In this document: positions 35,524-49,300 of the stretch, piece after piece
Numbering within the stretch: position 1 is the first letter of the stretch
How the letters are laid out: every line of letters begins with the position of its first letter
Assembly (NCBI GenBank): GCA_963971575.1
Contig: OZ020611.1
Span: 22,551,279-22,615,278, forward strand
DNA length: 64,000 nucleotides
DNA from: Liopterus haemorrhoidalis
Lineage: Eukaryota > Arthropoda > Insecta > Coleoptera > Dytiscidae
Reading direction: 5' to 3'
Made by a program: the position numbers and the translations under genes
Notes under the pieces: model-generated
What the model was told of the DNA's origin: nothing
The model's input: only the letters and a program-made list of their open reading frames with translations
Databases searched by the model: none

Positions 35524-35984
35524 TACAATTCTTTAACCTACATACATACAGGAAAAATACTGAAAGTTCAAAAAAACACGAGATAAATATAAACAAATAT
35601 GTATTTAATGAGAAAAATAGAAACCTTTTAGTGCGTAGATAAACAAGTAATTTTTTTTTCTGTAAAATTATTTTTTTTTTTTTTGAGATTTTAGCCAAAA
35701 ATATGTCAAAAAAACTTTTGTCTCCCAACCCATTTCCCAGAAGGTTTGATCTAAAAATCTGAAAATCGATAATGTACATTGATGGGAACCAAAATAGTTC
35801 AACAGGAATTTTTTATTAGATTAGTTTTTCGAAAAATCGATTTTTGTGGTTGATTTTTTTTTTAAATTTTTCGCTAAACTATGGAATAGGTACCTACAAC
35901 GTTACAAGTTTTCGTTGTAGAGGGCAACACATAACAATTTCACTAAATAATTCAAGGATTATCAGTGGCTCTAAAACAATGGTG

Positions 35985-36270
35985 TCTGGTTTATAAATTC
36001 ATACACAATGATACACAATTTTAATTGGGCTAATATGGGGGGAAATTAAGTACTATGCACCTAAAAACAAGATAATTAGGTTAGTTTTAGTTAGTAAAAG
36101 TCTAAAACCGAGCGGAGCAAGTTACCCATCTTCTAGTTTAATGACAAAACACTATCTTAGGTTAGGTTAGGTTAGTAAGGGTTTGGTTAGAAGAAGCTGA
36201 GCGAAGCGAGCTACTCATCTTCTAGTTTAATGACAAAACAAACTGTCACTAACATAACAATGCCACAGTT
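35985..36270 (+). repeat. TTAGG-bearing dispersed repeat, copy 1
   Basis: The repeat carries two copies of CATCTTCTAGTTTAATGACA and a run TTAGGTTAGGTTAGG at about 36160. A second copy lies at 38068-38363 in a different context. It interrupts a HINE-A. Confidence 0.8.
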
Positions 36271-37064
36271 GCGTTTAAGGAACGAAAAGTAGTTTTTCAA
36301 AATGTATTTATTTTAATACGATTTTTTCCAAAAATGTACTAAAAAATCATTCGCGCACCTTTCAATGTAAAGGGGTTAAACTAAAGATCTGAAATAATTC
36401 TAAGTAATGTACATTGATCTAAACCGGAAACGTACGAGAGGAATTTTTTATCAGATTTCGTTCTTGGACGATATTGCATTTTTTTTTTTGTGTTTTTGAC
36501 AAAATTAATTATTTGTTTAATTCATGGCCAAATTATGGCTAATAATGTTATGGATTTTTTTAAATTAAATGGAAGCTCTTAGTATTCAAATAACGAATAA
36601 AAATGATTATCAAAAAACTGTTGATTATGATGTGATTATAGAACAAATATTTCTAGACATCCCAGCATCATGTTGACTTCTTACACTTATTAAATACCTA
36701 CAAACTCTGAAATGTGTGAAAATTCACACTTCACATCAATTTCTTACTAATTTAAATTACTTTTTAATTTTCTAATTACTAAGTTCTACTGTATTTAGGT
36801 AACTAGGAACCGGAAGGTCTGATTTTATTGTTCCTTTGTGGACCGTTTATTTGTGTCATTGCAACAATCCTATTTTAAATGTTGACTATGGTAGATTTTT
36901 AAAATTACGTTTTCGTAATTAGACGAGTGTCTGACAACAGTCTTTTTGAAGAAACCTTTCAAAAATACTTGGTATTTCTTCAATTAAAATTGATATTTAA
37001 ATTGTATTGAAACACACTGTTTTGAAATTGTGAACATTAAGCTAATGATTTATTTGTGTTTCAG

Positions 37065-37322
37065 GCGAACACCCTTAATGACACACATAAGCAGCTTATG
37101 GTGCATTGGGTTGGAGAGCAGACAAACATTATAATCTGTTTGGCGAGGGACCCCAAACAGCATTTCGCTGGTATTTTCCCATCGCAGATTGATCCATCAG
37201 CCGTCTACATTTCCTATGACTATGGCGATACATACATCAACAAGACGGACCACTTCAAACTGGAAAATGGATCGTATGCGTCCGTCGATAAGTTTTATAA
37301 TCATCAGAAATACAATACGCAT
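37065..37322 (+). CDS. SORL1: SORL1 exon: start of VPS10 domain
   Basis: This exon codes for 86 residues with both ends in phase 0, between a tttgtgtttcag acceptor and a gtaagt donor. It opens the VPS10 propeller, with QLMVHWVGE followed by IIICLARDP, which matches the first blade of SorLA. The first Asp-box is [11 protein letters not shown]. It cannot be the first coding exon, because a signal peptide and a propeptide with furin site normally precede this point. No convincing upstream exon was found in positions 1-37064. Confidence 0.93.
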
Positions 37323-40300
37323 GTAAGTATTTTTACTTTTACTGTATTTTGTATTTAATTTAAATTTTTTGGACAAGCTTTCATAATTTAGTTTGCTAAC
37401 TTAATTGCGTACCAGAGGTAGTTGTTTGCTTGAATAAAATAGCTAACTTAACAAAGCTTCCGATGATGTACGAGGGCAGGAAAATGAAATTAAAGATTTT
37501 ATTTACGATTGAGAAGGTCAGCAAACTATTGTCCGTTAATTGTCTGGCCCTTTGGGATACAGTCGTTGTAAAAGATCTCTTTCTCGGCCCAAAAATTGGA
37601 TCTTATATTTATTTTATTTTATTTTATTTATTAGGCCAATCTAATTGGACAAATGTCCCAATTACAGGTTTGGCGCTACATAGTATACACAAATTTTCAA
37701 AACTTATTAGCGGTAGTGTAAGTACAGGCTAAAATATTATTAAAAATTCACAAAAAGTAAAAAGTAAATTAAATAAGAAATTTTAATTTTAAAACATACA
37801 AGAGATAGGCTGTATAATATCTAGACAATCGGGAAGATCAGTAATAATTATGCAAAGTAGAGACTCTGTTTGTACTGGAGTTTAAGCAATAGTTGGTCCG
37901 TGTGAAAGAAATTTTAGTTTACATTGTAATTTATTATTGGGGAGGTAAATAAAGTGACATAGTGTTTGAATATAAATAGAGAAATTTATATAATAAGAAA
38001 ACTTATATAATAGACAAATAAATTTTTTATTTTTAAGGTTTAATAAGATAGTTTATGGGCAATTGCACTCAAATAATTTTTATAAATTCATACACAATGA
38101 TGTGCATTTTAATTGGGCTAATATGGGGGAAAATAAAGTACTATGCACCTAAAAACAAGGTAATTAGGTTAGGTTTAGTTAGTAAAAGTCTAAAACCGAG
38201 CGGAGCTAGTTACCCATCTTCTAGTTTAAAGACAAAACACTATTTTAGGTTAGGTTAGGTTAGGTTAGTAAGGGTATGGTTCGAAGAAGCCGAGCGAAGC
38301 GAGCTACCCATCTTCTAGTTTAATGACAAAACAAACTCACACTAACATAACAATACCACCTGTTTAGAATCACCGTACATTGAACAAATCATGTGTGGTA
38401 TGACGCGAAGTGACACATGCGCAGTTGCGTAGGTATCTATTTCCTAGTTATATCTCAAATTTATATAAATAAAAAAATTAGTTTTTATATATATTAATAA
38501 GCATTTTCGATAAACGTGCCATTCGATAAACGTGCCATTCGATAAACGTGCCATTCGATAAATTGAGCATTCGATAAATTGACTTTCGATAAATTTGCTT
38601 TCGATGAACTTGCTTTCGATAAATTTACTTTCGATAAATTTACTTTCGATAAATTGATTTTCGATAAATTGATTTTCGATAAATTTGTATTCGATAAATT
38701 GATTTTCGATAAATTGACCTAGAATTGCTATAAAGTTTCATAACAGACAGCAAATTCTGGAGACAGCGGCATTAACCTATAAGAAAACCTAACTTTTTAT
38801 ATGTTTTTTTAACTACGTCGTAAATATGTATATCAAGTATTAATTTGCTGTCCAAAGTTACACCAAGATCTCTAATATTGTCTACAGTGTTAATAGCCGT
38901 ATCTCCTACTTGCTAATTGATATCAAAAAGTTTCGATTCCAAATGTAGTCTTATAAAAATTTTAAGTTTAAAGCTAGATTATTATCTTGAAAATATTGAT
39001 AGAATCTGTCAAGGTCGAATAGAAGTTTATGACAATCATTAGTGAGTATAATCGGATACAAAAATTTCATGTTGTCAGCATACAATAAACATTTACGAAC
39101 TTTTTACCATTAACATTTAAACATTTTATTATATCATTAATTAACAAATAAATAATAATGGGGCCAAGTGTGAACCTTGCGGAACGCCGGAATTGCAGTG
39201 TATTCATTCGAAATTAAAGTCGTTTACAACAACAGAATGCAGCCTATTATGATATAATCAGAATGTTAAGTATGATAAAAACAATCTTAAAATAGTGCCG
39301 TTAACACCACAGTTTTTAAGTTTCCGTAAAAGAATAAGATGATCTTATCAAAAGCTTTACTGTAGTATGTCATGATCTTTCCGGCTGATAGGACCACTTT
39401 TGTCTTCTTTGGAGTCGGGAAACCGCAATCAATCCACTTTTAGACTGTTCCTTGGTCTCTGGCGTATAATAATGGACCCAAATCTCATCCATAGTCACGA
39501 AGTGACTCAAAATATTCATTGGATTTTTTAATAAACCTGTTCAAACTAGCCTGAGAAAGTTGAGTTTGTTCTCCGCAGAGAGTAAACGTGGCAGCCATCT
39601 TTCGAATAGCCTCCGCATATTCAATTGCTCAGTTAAAATAACATGTACGCCTTTCTTCGATATACCTACTATCTCTGCTACCTTTGGCGACTTAAGCCGT
39701 CGGTCATTTAAAACAACATAGTGGACTCTGTCAACAATTTCCAGTGTTGTGGATGTCTTTGGATGTCCGTTACGACGATCATTCTTGACACTGGTTCTTC
39801 CTCTCTTGAACTTATTCACCTAGCTACAAATGGTTGCATACGAAGGGATATCCTCATCATCTTCGTCAACAACTATTTTGGTTAATGTTCCGTATTAGTC
39901 CACCACAACTAGGCTTGTATGCTTAGAATGAATTATATTATAACGTTAGAAATGAGAAGGCATGGTCGTAAGAGTGGGGAGCCAATAGTAATCATTCATG
40001 CATCTGTAGTTGGCTATAGATAAGAGTTCTTAGGTAGTTGGTAGTCTCTTGTTAGTTGGCAGAGAAATTTCGCGTTTTTAACACGAGGATACGTCCAAAT
40101 ATAACTGATATTTTTTGAACTCTTTATGAAGTTTGTTTTTCAAAATACGTATACTATAAATCTCATTGGAAACAGGAAAAATTCCTCATGAGAACCTAGT
40201 TATATACGTCTAGCAAGTTTAACTTTTTTCTGTCTAAAATTTTTGCTAACTAAACCTAACCTAATTAGTTTTATCATTGATTGCATATAGTGAAGATATT

Positions 40301-43300
40301 TAAATTCTTTATGCAGTTTTAATACAGTTACATAATTTAGCATCTATGAATGCGAGGAAAACGTAATGTTCTATTTGAGACATAAAATTGGTAGGTCGGA
40401 ATATATTGATATTTTTGAGGATTCTCTCTTTTTAATGATGTTAATATCCTTCAAAATATGTATATTATAAATCTCATTTGAACTATTTAAATGTGACTTA
40501 AAGCGTATAAATACTGACATTTTATTATTCAAGTTTTTCTTTAAAAACGTTAATGGGAGCTAAATGTTAACAAACACTTATAAAATAATTGCTTGGATTT
40601 CATAACGGATAACTATCAAGTACATACTTATTGTTTTTCAGTTTTGAATAAAAATATTGGAAGTGAATCGTAAATGTTATGTTTTGAAAGAAAGGGGTGG
40701 CGCTTCGTCAAAACCAAATCTCATTCCAACTAGCATACACGTTCTGTCTGACGAGTTATGTGTGGTGGACTTATACGGAACATTAACTACTATTTTTTAA
40801 AAGATACTTAATGACTGCGCGATACTCAATATTTTTAATTTTATTAAACAAAATCACACTGTTTCTCGTTACTGTCGTAATCATACTAAATTTTGCTGAC
40901 AAAATACTGACTTGTAACGGAATATAACAGCCACTTATCAAGTTTATAAAAATATATGCATTATTCTGGACTGATAATTTTACATTCTTAAATTAAGTAA
41001 TTATTTGAAATACGTAAATTAAACGAATTCCAGTAGGTCATAACAAGTTAAGTCTGTAGTTATTATTATTAGGCTTATTTCGCCCATCCCACATATTCAC
41101 TTAAACTTTCATAATGTAATCAGAACGAAGAATGGCCAGAATATGATGTAATTTCCTTTATAATTCCCAGCGGCACTCGCCTTTGTACGATTTCCTAGAC
41201 TCAAAACTGACTCATTGTTATAATCCGCAACTACTCGCAAACTTCAATAATAAATTAATATATACCTAAATTGCAGTGTTTTAAAGAAGTCTGTCCAAAT
41301 GAACGAAACAAAAATCAACGTATTATACAGTGTTGTAATGTATAATACGTTGTATAATGTATAATGTATCTAGTTACAAGTATATAGATACAGTAACTAG
41401 ATACTTTTTTAAGTATCTAGATACAAATTAGATACTTTTTAAAATATGTATCTGTATCTAGATATTTAAATTTAAGTATCTTGTATCTGTATTTCAGATA
41501 CTTTGCACGTCACTTTATTTTTACACCGTGATACCGAGCGGATATAATAGTTCAATTATAAATTGGCATTTTGAATATTTTATTTTTGCTATAAACAAAA
41601 TACAGAAAACAGTTGAAATTCTGACGTGACGTTGGTGAGGTATCAAACGAAAACTGTTATTACGTGGATTAATGATCAAAATTTAGTGTAATCCAGAGGG
41701 GTTAATATAAAAATCGGAATAGTATATTCTGTAAGGTTGAAATGAGAAAATTCGATGCGAGGGGAACATTCCGAGCGCGAGTCGCAGGCGAGCGTGAGGA
41801 ACCACGAGCATCGAATTTTCTCTTCCAACCGAGTCACAGACCCTACTTTCTCCACGACCACCAGAAAGAAAAAAAAAATAACAAACATTTTATCTTAACA
41901 AATAATTTATATTACTTAACAAATTAATCAATTAATTAAACTTATTTTTTTATTTATTATTTGTTTAATTTTAATTTAATTTGCCGCATTTTCATTTTAA
42001 TTTTAGTACTTTTTAGGAAGTTATGTTGCATTTATTTAATGTAAACATTGCATATATTTTAATGTCACCGTACAAAATAAATGACAACAAGCATAGCATA
42101 GGTTATTCCATAACAAGTGATGGAATGGAATGCACACAAATGTCATAAGAAGATAAGTGCTTTAGAATAACATTCCAACTCTTCTGTTGGTCAAAATTTG
42201 TTTTAGAATTGGTAAATTCTATAGTGGTCGTGGAGAAAAAATTTACTTATACACAGTAATTCACAATACAGAGATTGTGTTTTGAGACAATATCGCATTT
42301 TTTGCGTTAAAAAATTGATTACATTTTTAATTTATGGCTAGTAATGTTACGGCTTTTTTTGTATTTATGGCTATGGCTAAGAACGTTCGAAGGAAAAACT
42401 GCGCCCGGGGCAAAGCCTGATTTTGGCGTTCCTCTTAACCCTCGAAACATATTGACGTATTGACAATATTGCCCCCCCCCCCTAGTTCTAGCGTCCAGGC
42501 CCGGTACCCTCTTCGTCCCCATATTCACGCGGCTGTGTCTAGGGTAAAAATACATTTCGTTTTTTAATTAAAACTTAATAATAAAAAATTCAGACAAAAT
42601 ATTTTGAAATATTTCAGCATTGATTTTTTTTAAAATCCTTTCGTTGGTTACGTATTTTTAATAAATATGTCAATTGTCATTGAAATTGACAACTTTAATA
42701 CATATATTTACATATATTTGATCCGATTGAGTTGCGGAAAATATCGCATAATTTCTGTTATTGCAATCATTATTTTTTTTTATTTGTTTCTTTTTACCGA
42801 CCGCCAACATATATAAGGGAGGTATTGTGATCATACCGATTTTGACATTTCGAGATTTCGATGAATCTCCACGAATTGAGGTCCCTACATAACGTTTTGA
42901 CTATTTTTAGCATGATGTCTGTCGGTCTGTCTGTCCGTCCGTCTGTCCGTCTGTCTGTCCGTCTGTCTGTGTACACGTGCAGAGCAAATTCGGCTGAAAG
43001 GATTTTTATGAAACTTCACATTTAAGCTTTTGCCATCAATGGCAGTTGATCAACTTTTGGTAAAAATCGGTTGACTAAAAATGGGAGTTTACTCGTGTCA
43101 ATTTTAAGATTTTTGTGAATATTTCACAACAGAAAAATATTTCGAAAAAATTTATTGAACAAAAGTTGCTATAAAAGCAATAATTAATAACTTTTATTTG
43201 AGACGTTTTAGGATAAAACGAAAAATTTCGAATAATTTTTGTAAAATTTTTCGAAATTTTTTCAAGTATCAATTTTTTCATACTAATATGTAACGTTTCC

Positions 43301-46300
43301 ATGGTCATGATAAATAATATCTTTGTTAGAAAATATTATGCCAAGTTATTTCTACTCTGCTGCTAGAATGTATTTATATAAGTACTTTTTGATGGCGGTC
43401 GGTCCTGTGGTGGCCACAGCTGATTTTTTTAATTGATGTCTAAATTACGGCTTATAATGTTATGGCTTTTTTATATTTATGGCTAGGGAAGAGATGTATC
43501 TTTTTTGAAATTTTAAAAATAAAAACTCGCCAAGCTCAATTTTTTACATGCTAGTGTGGACGCTCATATATAAATAAAATATATACTGTTGTTCTCCATT
43601 TATTACCTATTTCTATTTGGATGAATGTAATAACTATCCTTCTTACAATGTGCGATACATCCATTTAGCTTTGATGTCCGATCATGCGAAGGTATAATTT
43701 TCCATTGGTTTGCTATTCAATCTGGTACTGAAAATAACAGATTGAATGCAAAGTGAAAATAAACAGAATTCAATTCAATTTCATATCATGTTACAATTGG
43801 TTTTCATTTTTCTAATAATTTTTTGTATATTTTTGCAGTTTGTATTCACGGACACGAAGTATAAGTTGATATTCACAACACAAAATCACGGCAAAAGTAT
43901 CAAGAGGATCAAATTGGATTTTGAACCTAGTGATGTATCTTTCCATAGTTTACATCCCAACACATTTATTGTTCTTGATAAGAGTGATCCGCAAAAAAGG
44001 GTAAGTGTAAATTAATTTTATCAAATTAGAAACTTGATTATTAGAAACGTGGAATTAGAAATTCTGGATTCTTTATAAATTTAATGTCGTTACTTATACA
44101 AAGAAAAAGTTTATAATTTTAGTACATAATTATTTATTGAAATAATAGCTGCCTTCGCGGATGCTATTTCTGATAGGTTGCAGCATCGTGATTTTTGTTT
44201 CTCTTCGCATGGAGTTGGTCCTCACCACAAAATCGATGAGATAATGAAAGCTGTGGACTATAGAAATATTTTGGAGCAAGTCATGTATCCTTACGCGGAG
44301 AAAAATATGCCGTTATCGTAGTGGTTCCAACACGATAACGACCCTAAGCATAAATCTAAACTTGTAACTGAGTGGTTGCAACTAAATAGGATGCGAGTAT
44401 AAGATTGGCCAACCTAGTCAGCCGATCTCAATCCAATTGAGAATCTATTGGCAAAAGTAGATCGGAAGATTGACAGCGTAAGATACACCAACAAAGCGGC
44501 CATGTATGAAGCTATACAATGTGTTTGGGAATCAATACCCCCAGATGTTGTTATTAATTTAATAAAGTCTATGCCTAATAGATGCCAAGAAGTTATAAAA
44601 AACAAAGGTTACTGGACCGAATATTAATTTTATTATTACTTATTGTTGTAAATAAATAAGTTTCTTTTGTTTTGCTGGTAAACAAAAATTTTTAAAATCA
44701 TAATGTTTTGTTAATTTTACTATAATTTTTTATGAATTTTCTTTGTAAGTATTTTATAAACCAAATAAAACTATGTACTTCGAAATAGTGGAAATATTTT
44801 TTTTCTAAAGTTGAATTATTAAATGATTAAATTGAAGTTTAAGGATTTTCAAAAAGCTTCCTTTGTTTTGCTCAATACTGTACATTCGACTGATTTAATT
44901 TCTGTGCACCCAACAATATATTTTTGCAAATATTACAGTTGCAAAGATATAGCTCCCGCTTGTTTAATAGTTTTGAAATTTACTACTTTTTCCCGATTCG
45001 TATAGCTTCGGAACAGTTGGAAAACTAGCCAGGTTCACGCATGCGCATGAAATTTCTGGTAGAAAAAATGCCCGTGTGAAATTGTTATATATACTGTGGC
45101 AGTAGGTTACTCATCTGTTGGACAAAAATTAGAGAAACAAATACAGGGTATTCATTTTAATTTGCCCTCTATTGCTATCTCGAGAATTATAAGAGCTACG
45201 AGGTTGGTTAATTTATACGACATTTGTCATTTTATAAGAACGTATCAGTGAGGAGTAATGTTTTGTTTTGACCAGTGGTTTTCAAAATACCTTGTGCAGC
45301 TTCCTTATTTTAAATGGGAACACAAAAGTGTTTTTTGTTATTCGAAAGAATATTATATTTTGAATTCATCGATATAAACAATTTAAATTTATATTAATTT
45401 TATTGAAATCTTGTAATAATAGTGCTATGAATGATAATAATTGAACATCAAAAATATATATAAAAAAGTGGTTTTGAATTAATAGGCGATTATTTTCTGT
45501 TCTACTTGAAGTTGAAATATCTCACTTATCATTTACCTTACAACAAAAATGTACATAACAAAAGTCGTACGAGGTATGGGCACGCCAGCTCATTTTAACA
45601 TAAGTTTCTAATTAGATGACCAACTACTGTAAACAAAACATATGAAATGTAAATTACAGCACAATGAATTACTTGTTACAAAAGTCATAATTGTTTATAT
45701 CTTTTATTTGACAGACATATTTACGATGTTATGTAAATAAATAGAAAAAACAAACAGTAGAGAAAAAAAAAAAAAAAAATAGTATGTAAATTAGTTTGAA
45801 TATTCGTTCTCACCATTATCAGTCTGGATATTTATGCGGGATAATGACCTGCTAATAATCTAATTTGGTATTTGAAATTATTTTGGCAGAAAATTTTTGT
45901 GCATTTTAAATGAATTTAATATTTTGAAAAATAGCTAACGTTGCTCGTGTATATAATCATTAGCTTTACCAATTTTGACTGTAAAATAGTGAAATATTAT
46001 TATGTAAATACAAATATGTAAAGCAAATAATAATAATATATATGGGTGGTATGAAAGCCTCCTACCGAAGGGAAATCGTGTCCATACCCGTATCCATATC
46101 TTCTGCCATCTTTTTGATCTACAGGATGCAGAAAGCAGTGTTGCTCGGGTTACTCCGTATTATGCTGGCACTGGATTTCCGCGTCTGCATATCGCCAGAG
46201 TTTGAGGTGCAGCTGTGTGTATTTAGCTCTACTAGTCTCTAGCATGACGTGGCTCAAAAGGTTACTGAAGTTTGCGATTAGTGGACGCTTTTCATAATAT

Positions 46301-49300
46301 GACAAACTCCAAATAATAATATATAAATACAGTTAGCGCTCGCTTAACGTACGTTCGATTATACGTACATGATTAATTACGGATCCTATGATCGTACGAA
46401 CGTGCACGTTGTCCGCGCGCACGTACATCGCGTCACACGAAAACGTCGTATTCGTATTTGATATGACAACTTTATGGTTAAAAAAAAGGGAAAAGAAATA
46501 GCACACAATGTATAATATATAATCGGATTCACGAAAAATGTCCGATTATTAAATGACGGGACCGCATTTAATTTTGAAAGAGTAAACTTGACGTAAAATT
46601 TGTTTGAATATAACTTGCAGATTTTAAAATTTTCTACAAAAAAAGATTCTTACACTTTGTTTTCATGAATGATCATTTGCAAGATATTGAAGTTTATTAA
46701 TTTAATGCCCCTAATATTTTCGTAAATCCGAATAGAACAGTAAACACGTAGTACTAACATATAAATACATGTTAAAAAATAAAAATAAACCATACATTAT
46801 ATAAAATAAACATGTTTAGAAAAATAAATAAGTACTTAAAAAATTATTATTTGTTGTTTTTAATTACAAATTTGTCAATTGTCAATTGTACCGCAGTTTT
46901 CTTTCTGTCTTGATATAAAAGTTTATAACAAGCGGTGCTATTGCGTATATTATTAACAACACTGAAACTCGTATCAATATTCGGGTCCGAATTCTCGATA
47001 GTGTCAATGAGTTCTTCCACTTTGCCTAATATTCCACTTACTGTTTTAGTTGTATTTGGGTTGTTTCGTTCTCGGTTTTTGGGTCTTCTTTTTCAGTTCT
47101 CATTTGCTCTTGTAGTTCTAATAAATTATTAGTTGTGAGTTCGTCCGCATGTGATTCTAACAAATCGTTAATATCTTCAGTGTCCATATTCAGTTCCATT
47201 TTTCTTTTTTTTTAATACATGTGAATGTACTGCTGGGTATTCACACACAGAAAAGCACTCGTAAATATGTACGTGTACATATTTGGCTGCGTTCGACGTA
47301 TTTACTGATTCTTCTCCGTAAGTGTGAGTGAAGGGGGAAAATTGAAAGATAGAAGTTGGTAACACTGTATTTCAAGCTTCATACGCATATCTTGCCTAAA
47401 TATAACTTCAAAACAATCAATGAATATTGTTCATTTAAACAAAAAAAAATGTACGTTCGTGCGAACAAATGTACGTTCGTACGAAAAAAATGTACGTGCG
47501 TACGAACAAATGTACGTTCGTACAAACAAATGTACGTTCGTACAAACAAATGTACGTTCGTATGAACATAGGGACCGAAAGTATGTACCAATTAGTCGTA
47601 TTTACATGCATTTATACGAAAATATACCGTCCGCTTAACGTACGTTCGATTAACGTACGGGAATCTGTGTACGCATTGTGTACGCTAAGCGGGCGCTGAC
47701 TGTAAATAAAAACTTGCCTTGCCATGTGAACATAATTTTATATGATTATAAACTTTTTTTTATTATTTGATCTAGTAATACAAGCTAAAATTTACAGATA
47801 CAGCTATATTCATGCATTTTTTAAAAGTTTTTTTTTTTTTTTTTTTAATTTATTTTCCAAATATATATCTTGGTGAGATTATAGCCATAGACCCCATCCC
47901 GCACATGCATTATTCGGGCTCTCTGTGGGCTTTATTTACTAAATAACTACGAAATCCAGCAATGTGCAATAACTCGCACTTATTCAATGTTATAAATTGT
48001 CATATCATCTTTCTTTTTTAGCTATGGCTGACCGAAGATTTTGGTGTAAATTGGAAAGTAATCCAACAGTATGTTACCTCCTTCTTCTGGTACCCAATAG
48101 ATGGCAACGATGAAGACTTGGAACTCTACGTACAGCGGGCAGAACCAAGCGGTTTAACTACAATCATAACTTCTCGTAATCTATTCAAAAGCAGTCTTCA
48201 AAATGTATTTGCTGAAAATGTAACAGATTTCCAAATCAAAAATGATTTCATATTTATCACAAAATTTGCAACACAAAATAATTTTGATCTCTATATTTCA
48301 TATAAAGGAAGCGAATTGAAGAAATGTGTTTTTGCTTCCGAGTTGAATCGATTGGAATATCATATTGCGGATGTGACTGGAACAAGAGTTATGGTTGCTG
48401 TGAGTCATACGGAGAAGATGTCACATTTATATGTATCAGAAGGGTTGGGGAGTGGAAATGTTATTCCATTCTCGTTGAGCTTGGAAGGAGTGTTCTGCTA
48501 TTTTCCGAATAGTACTTGGAAGGATTCATGGCTACATCATTTGTCCGATGAAGCCTTTGCTGATGTTTACAAAGTTGAAGGACTTACAGGTAATTATAAA
48601 ATTTAATATACTTCAATAGACATACAATCCAAATACATTAATCGACAGTCAATCCGATAGATTATAATGACAATTGATAAACATAAATTATAAATTAAGT
48701 TAAAAAAATTCCTCAAAACTATGCATAGGGTTTTCAATCAACAAGTTTTTAATTGTTTTTTTAAATTGTACTAAAATTAATTTTTTGCTAGAAACTGGTA
48801 ACAAATTCATAAACTTTATAGAATAATAGTTAATACTATATCTTGATTTATTTATTTGTGTAAAATTGGGGTATATATATTTGATTTATTACGTGTTTTG
48901 TAGTTGTGAACGTCTTCATAAGAGACAAAAGAATTTAGATTTTGATGGGCATATACTAAACAGTGGTAGATAAAAAGTGATGGTAGTGTCATGATTCTAA
49001 ATTCTTTAAAGAGTAACCTACAGTCGGCTGTATAAGATGCACCCGCATCACTCTTATTGCACGCCTCTGTAGTCAAAAACTCTTTCAGCAGAGGCAGTGT
49101 GTCCCCATGCTAAAAGAGTGTATGCTATGTGCGACTGAAATAACGTAAAATACGTAATTAATGAAACATCCCTTGTAACAGATTTTTATAGGTTTGTAAG
49201 AAGATAAATAATTTTGCACAATATATGGACAAGGTGATGGTATCATATAAAATGAGGATCAATATGGACATTCAAAAATTTAATGCAATCCGGATTATTA

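Larger units (their letters stand above)
34530..36748 (+). mobile_element. HINE-A copy split by two insertions
   Basis: Pieces at 34530-34600, 35526-35835 and 36290-36748 align in order with HINE-A: the GTAGCCAAATGGCTGAACAT block, the TCTCCCAACCCATTTCCCAG block, and the 3' end with stem-loop GTGTGAAAATTCACAC. A Tc1/mariner-like element and a TTAGG-bearing repeat interrupt it. The 5' terminus itself is missing. Confidence 0.65.
37600..39390 (-). pseudogene. Jockey/CR1-like LINE ORF2 remnant, interrupted
   Basis: On the minus strand, 39380-39000 spells [18 protein letters not shown] (as worn pieces) and [13 protein letters not shown] with [12 protein letters not shown], the RT core. Positions 38045-37600 hold the C-terminal and 3' part (SHGPTIA, then [17 protein letters not shown]). 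The TTAGG repeat and a minisatellite at 38068-38722 separate the two. It lies in the intron between the first two SORL1 exons seen. Confidence 0.7.
46330..47702. mobile_element. pogo/Tigger-like element with TA TSD
   Basis: The left end CAGTTAGCGCTCGCTTAACG is matched by the inverse of CAGTCAGCGCCCGCTTAGCG at the right, each next to TA. The 1373-bp body keeps only the 3' part of a transposase gene on the minus strand and a palindromic minisatellite near the right end. Confidence 0.9.

Noticed and set aside
47379..47699. Several overlapping frames rich in VRTN/VHL repeats
   Set aside because: They are translations of a 20-bp palindromic minisatellite.
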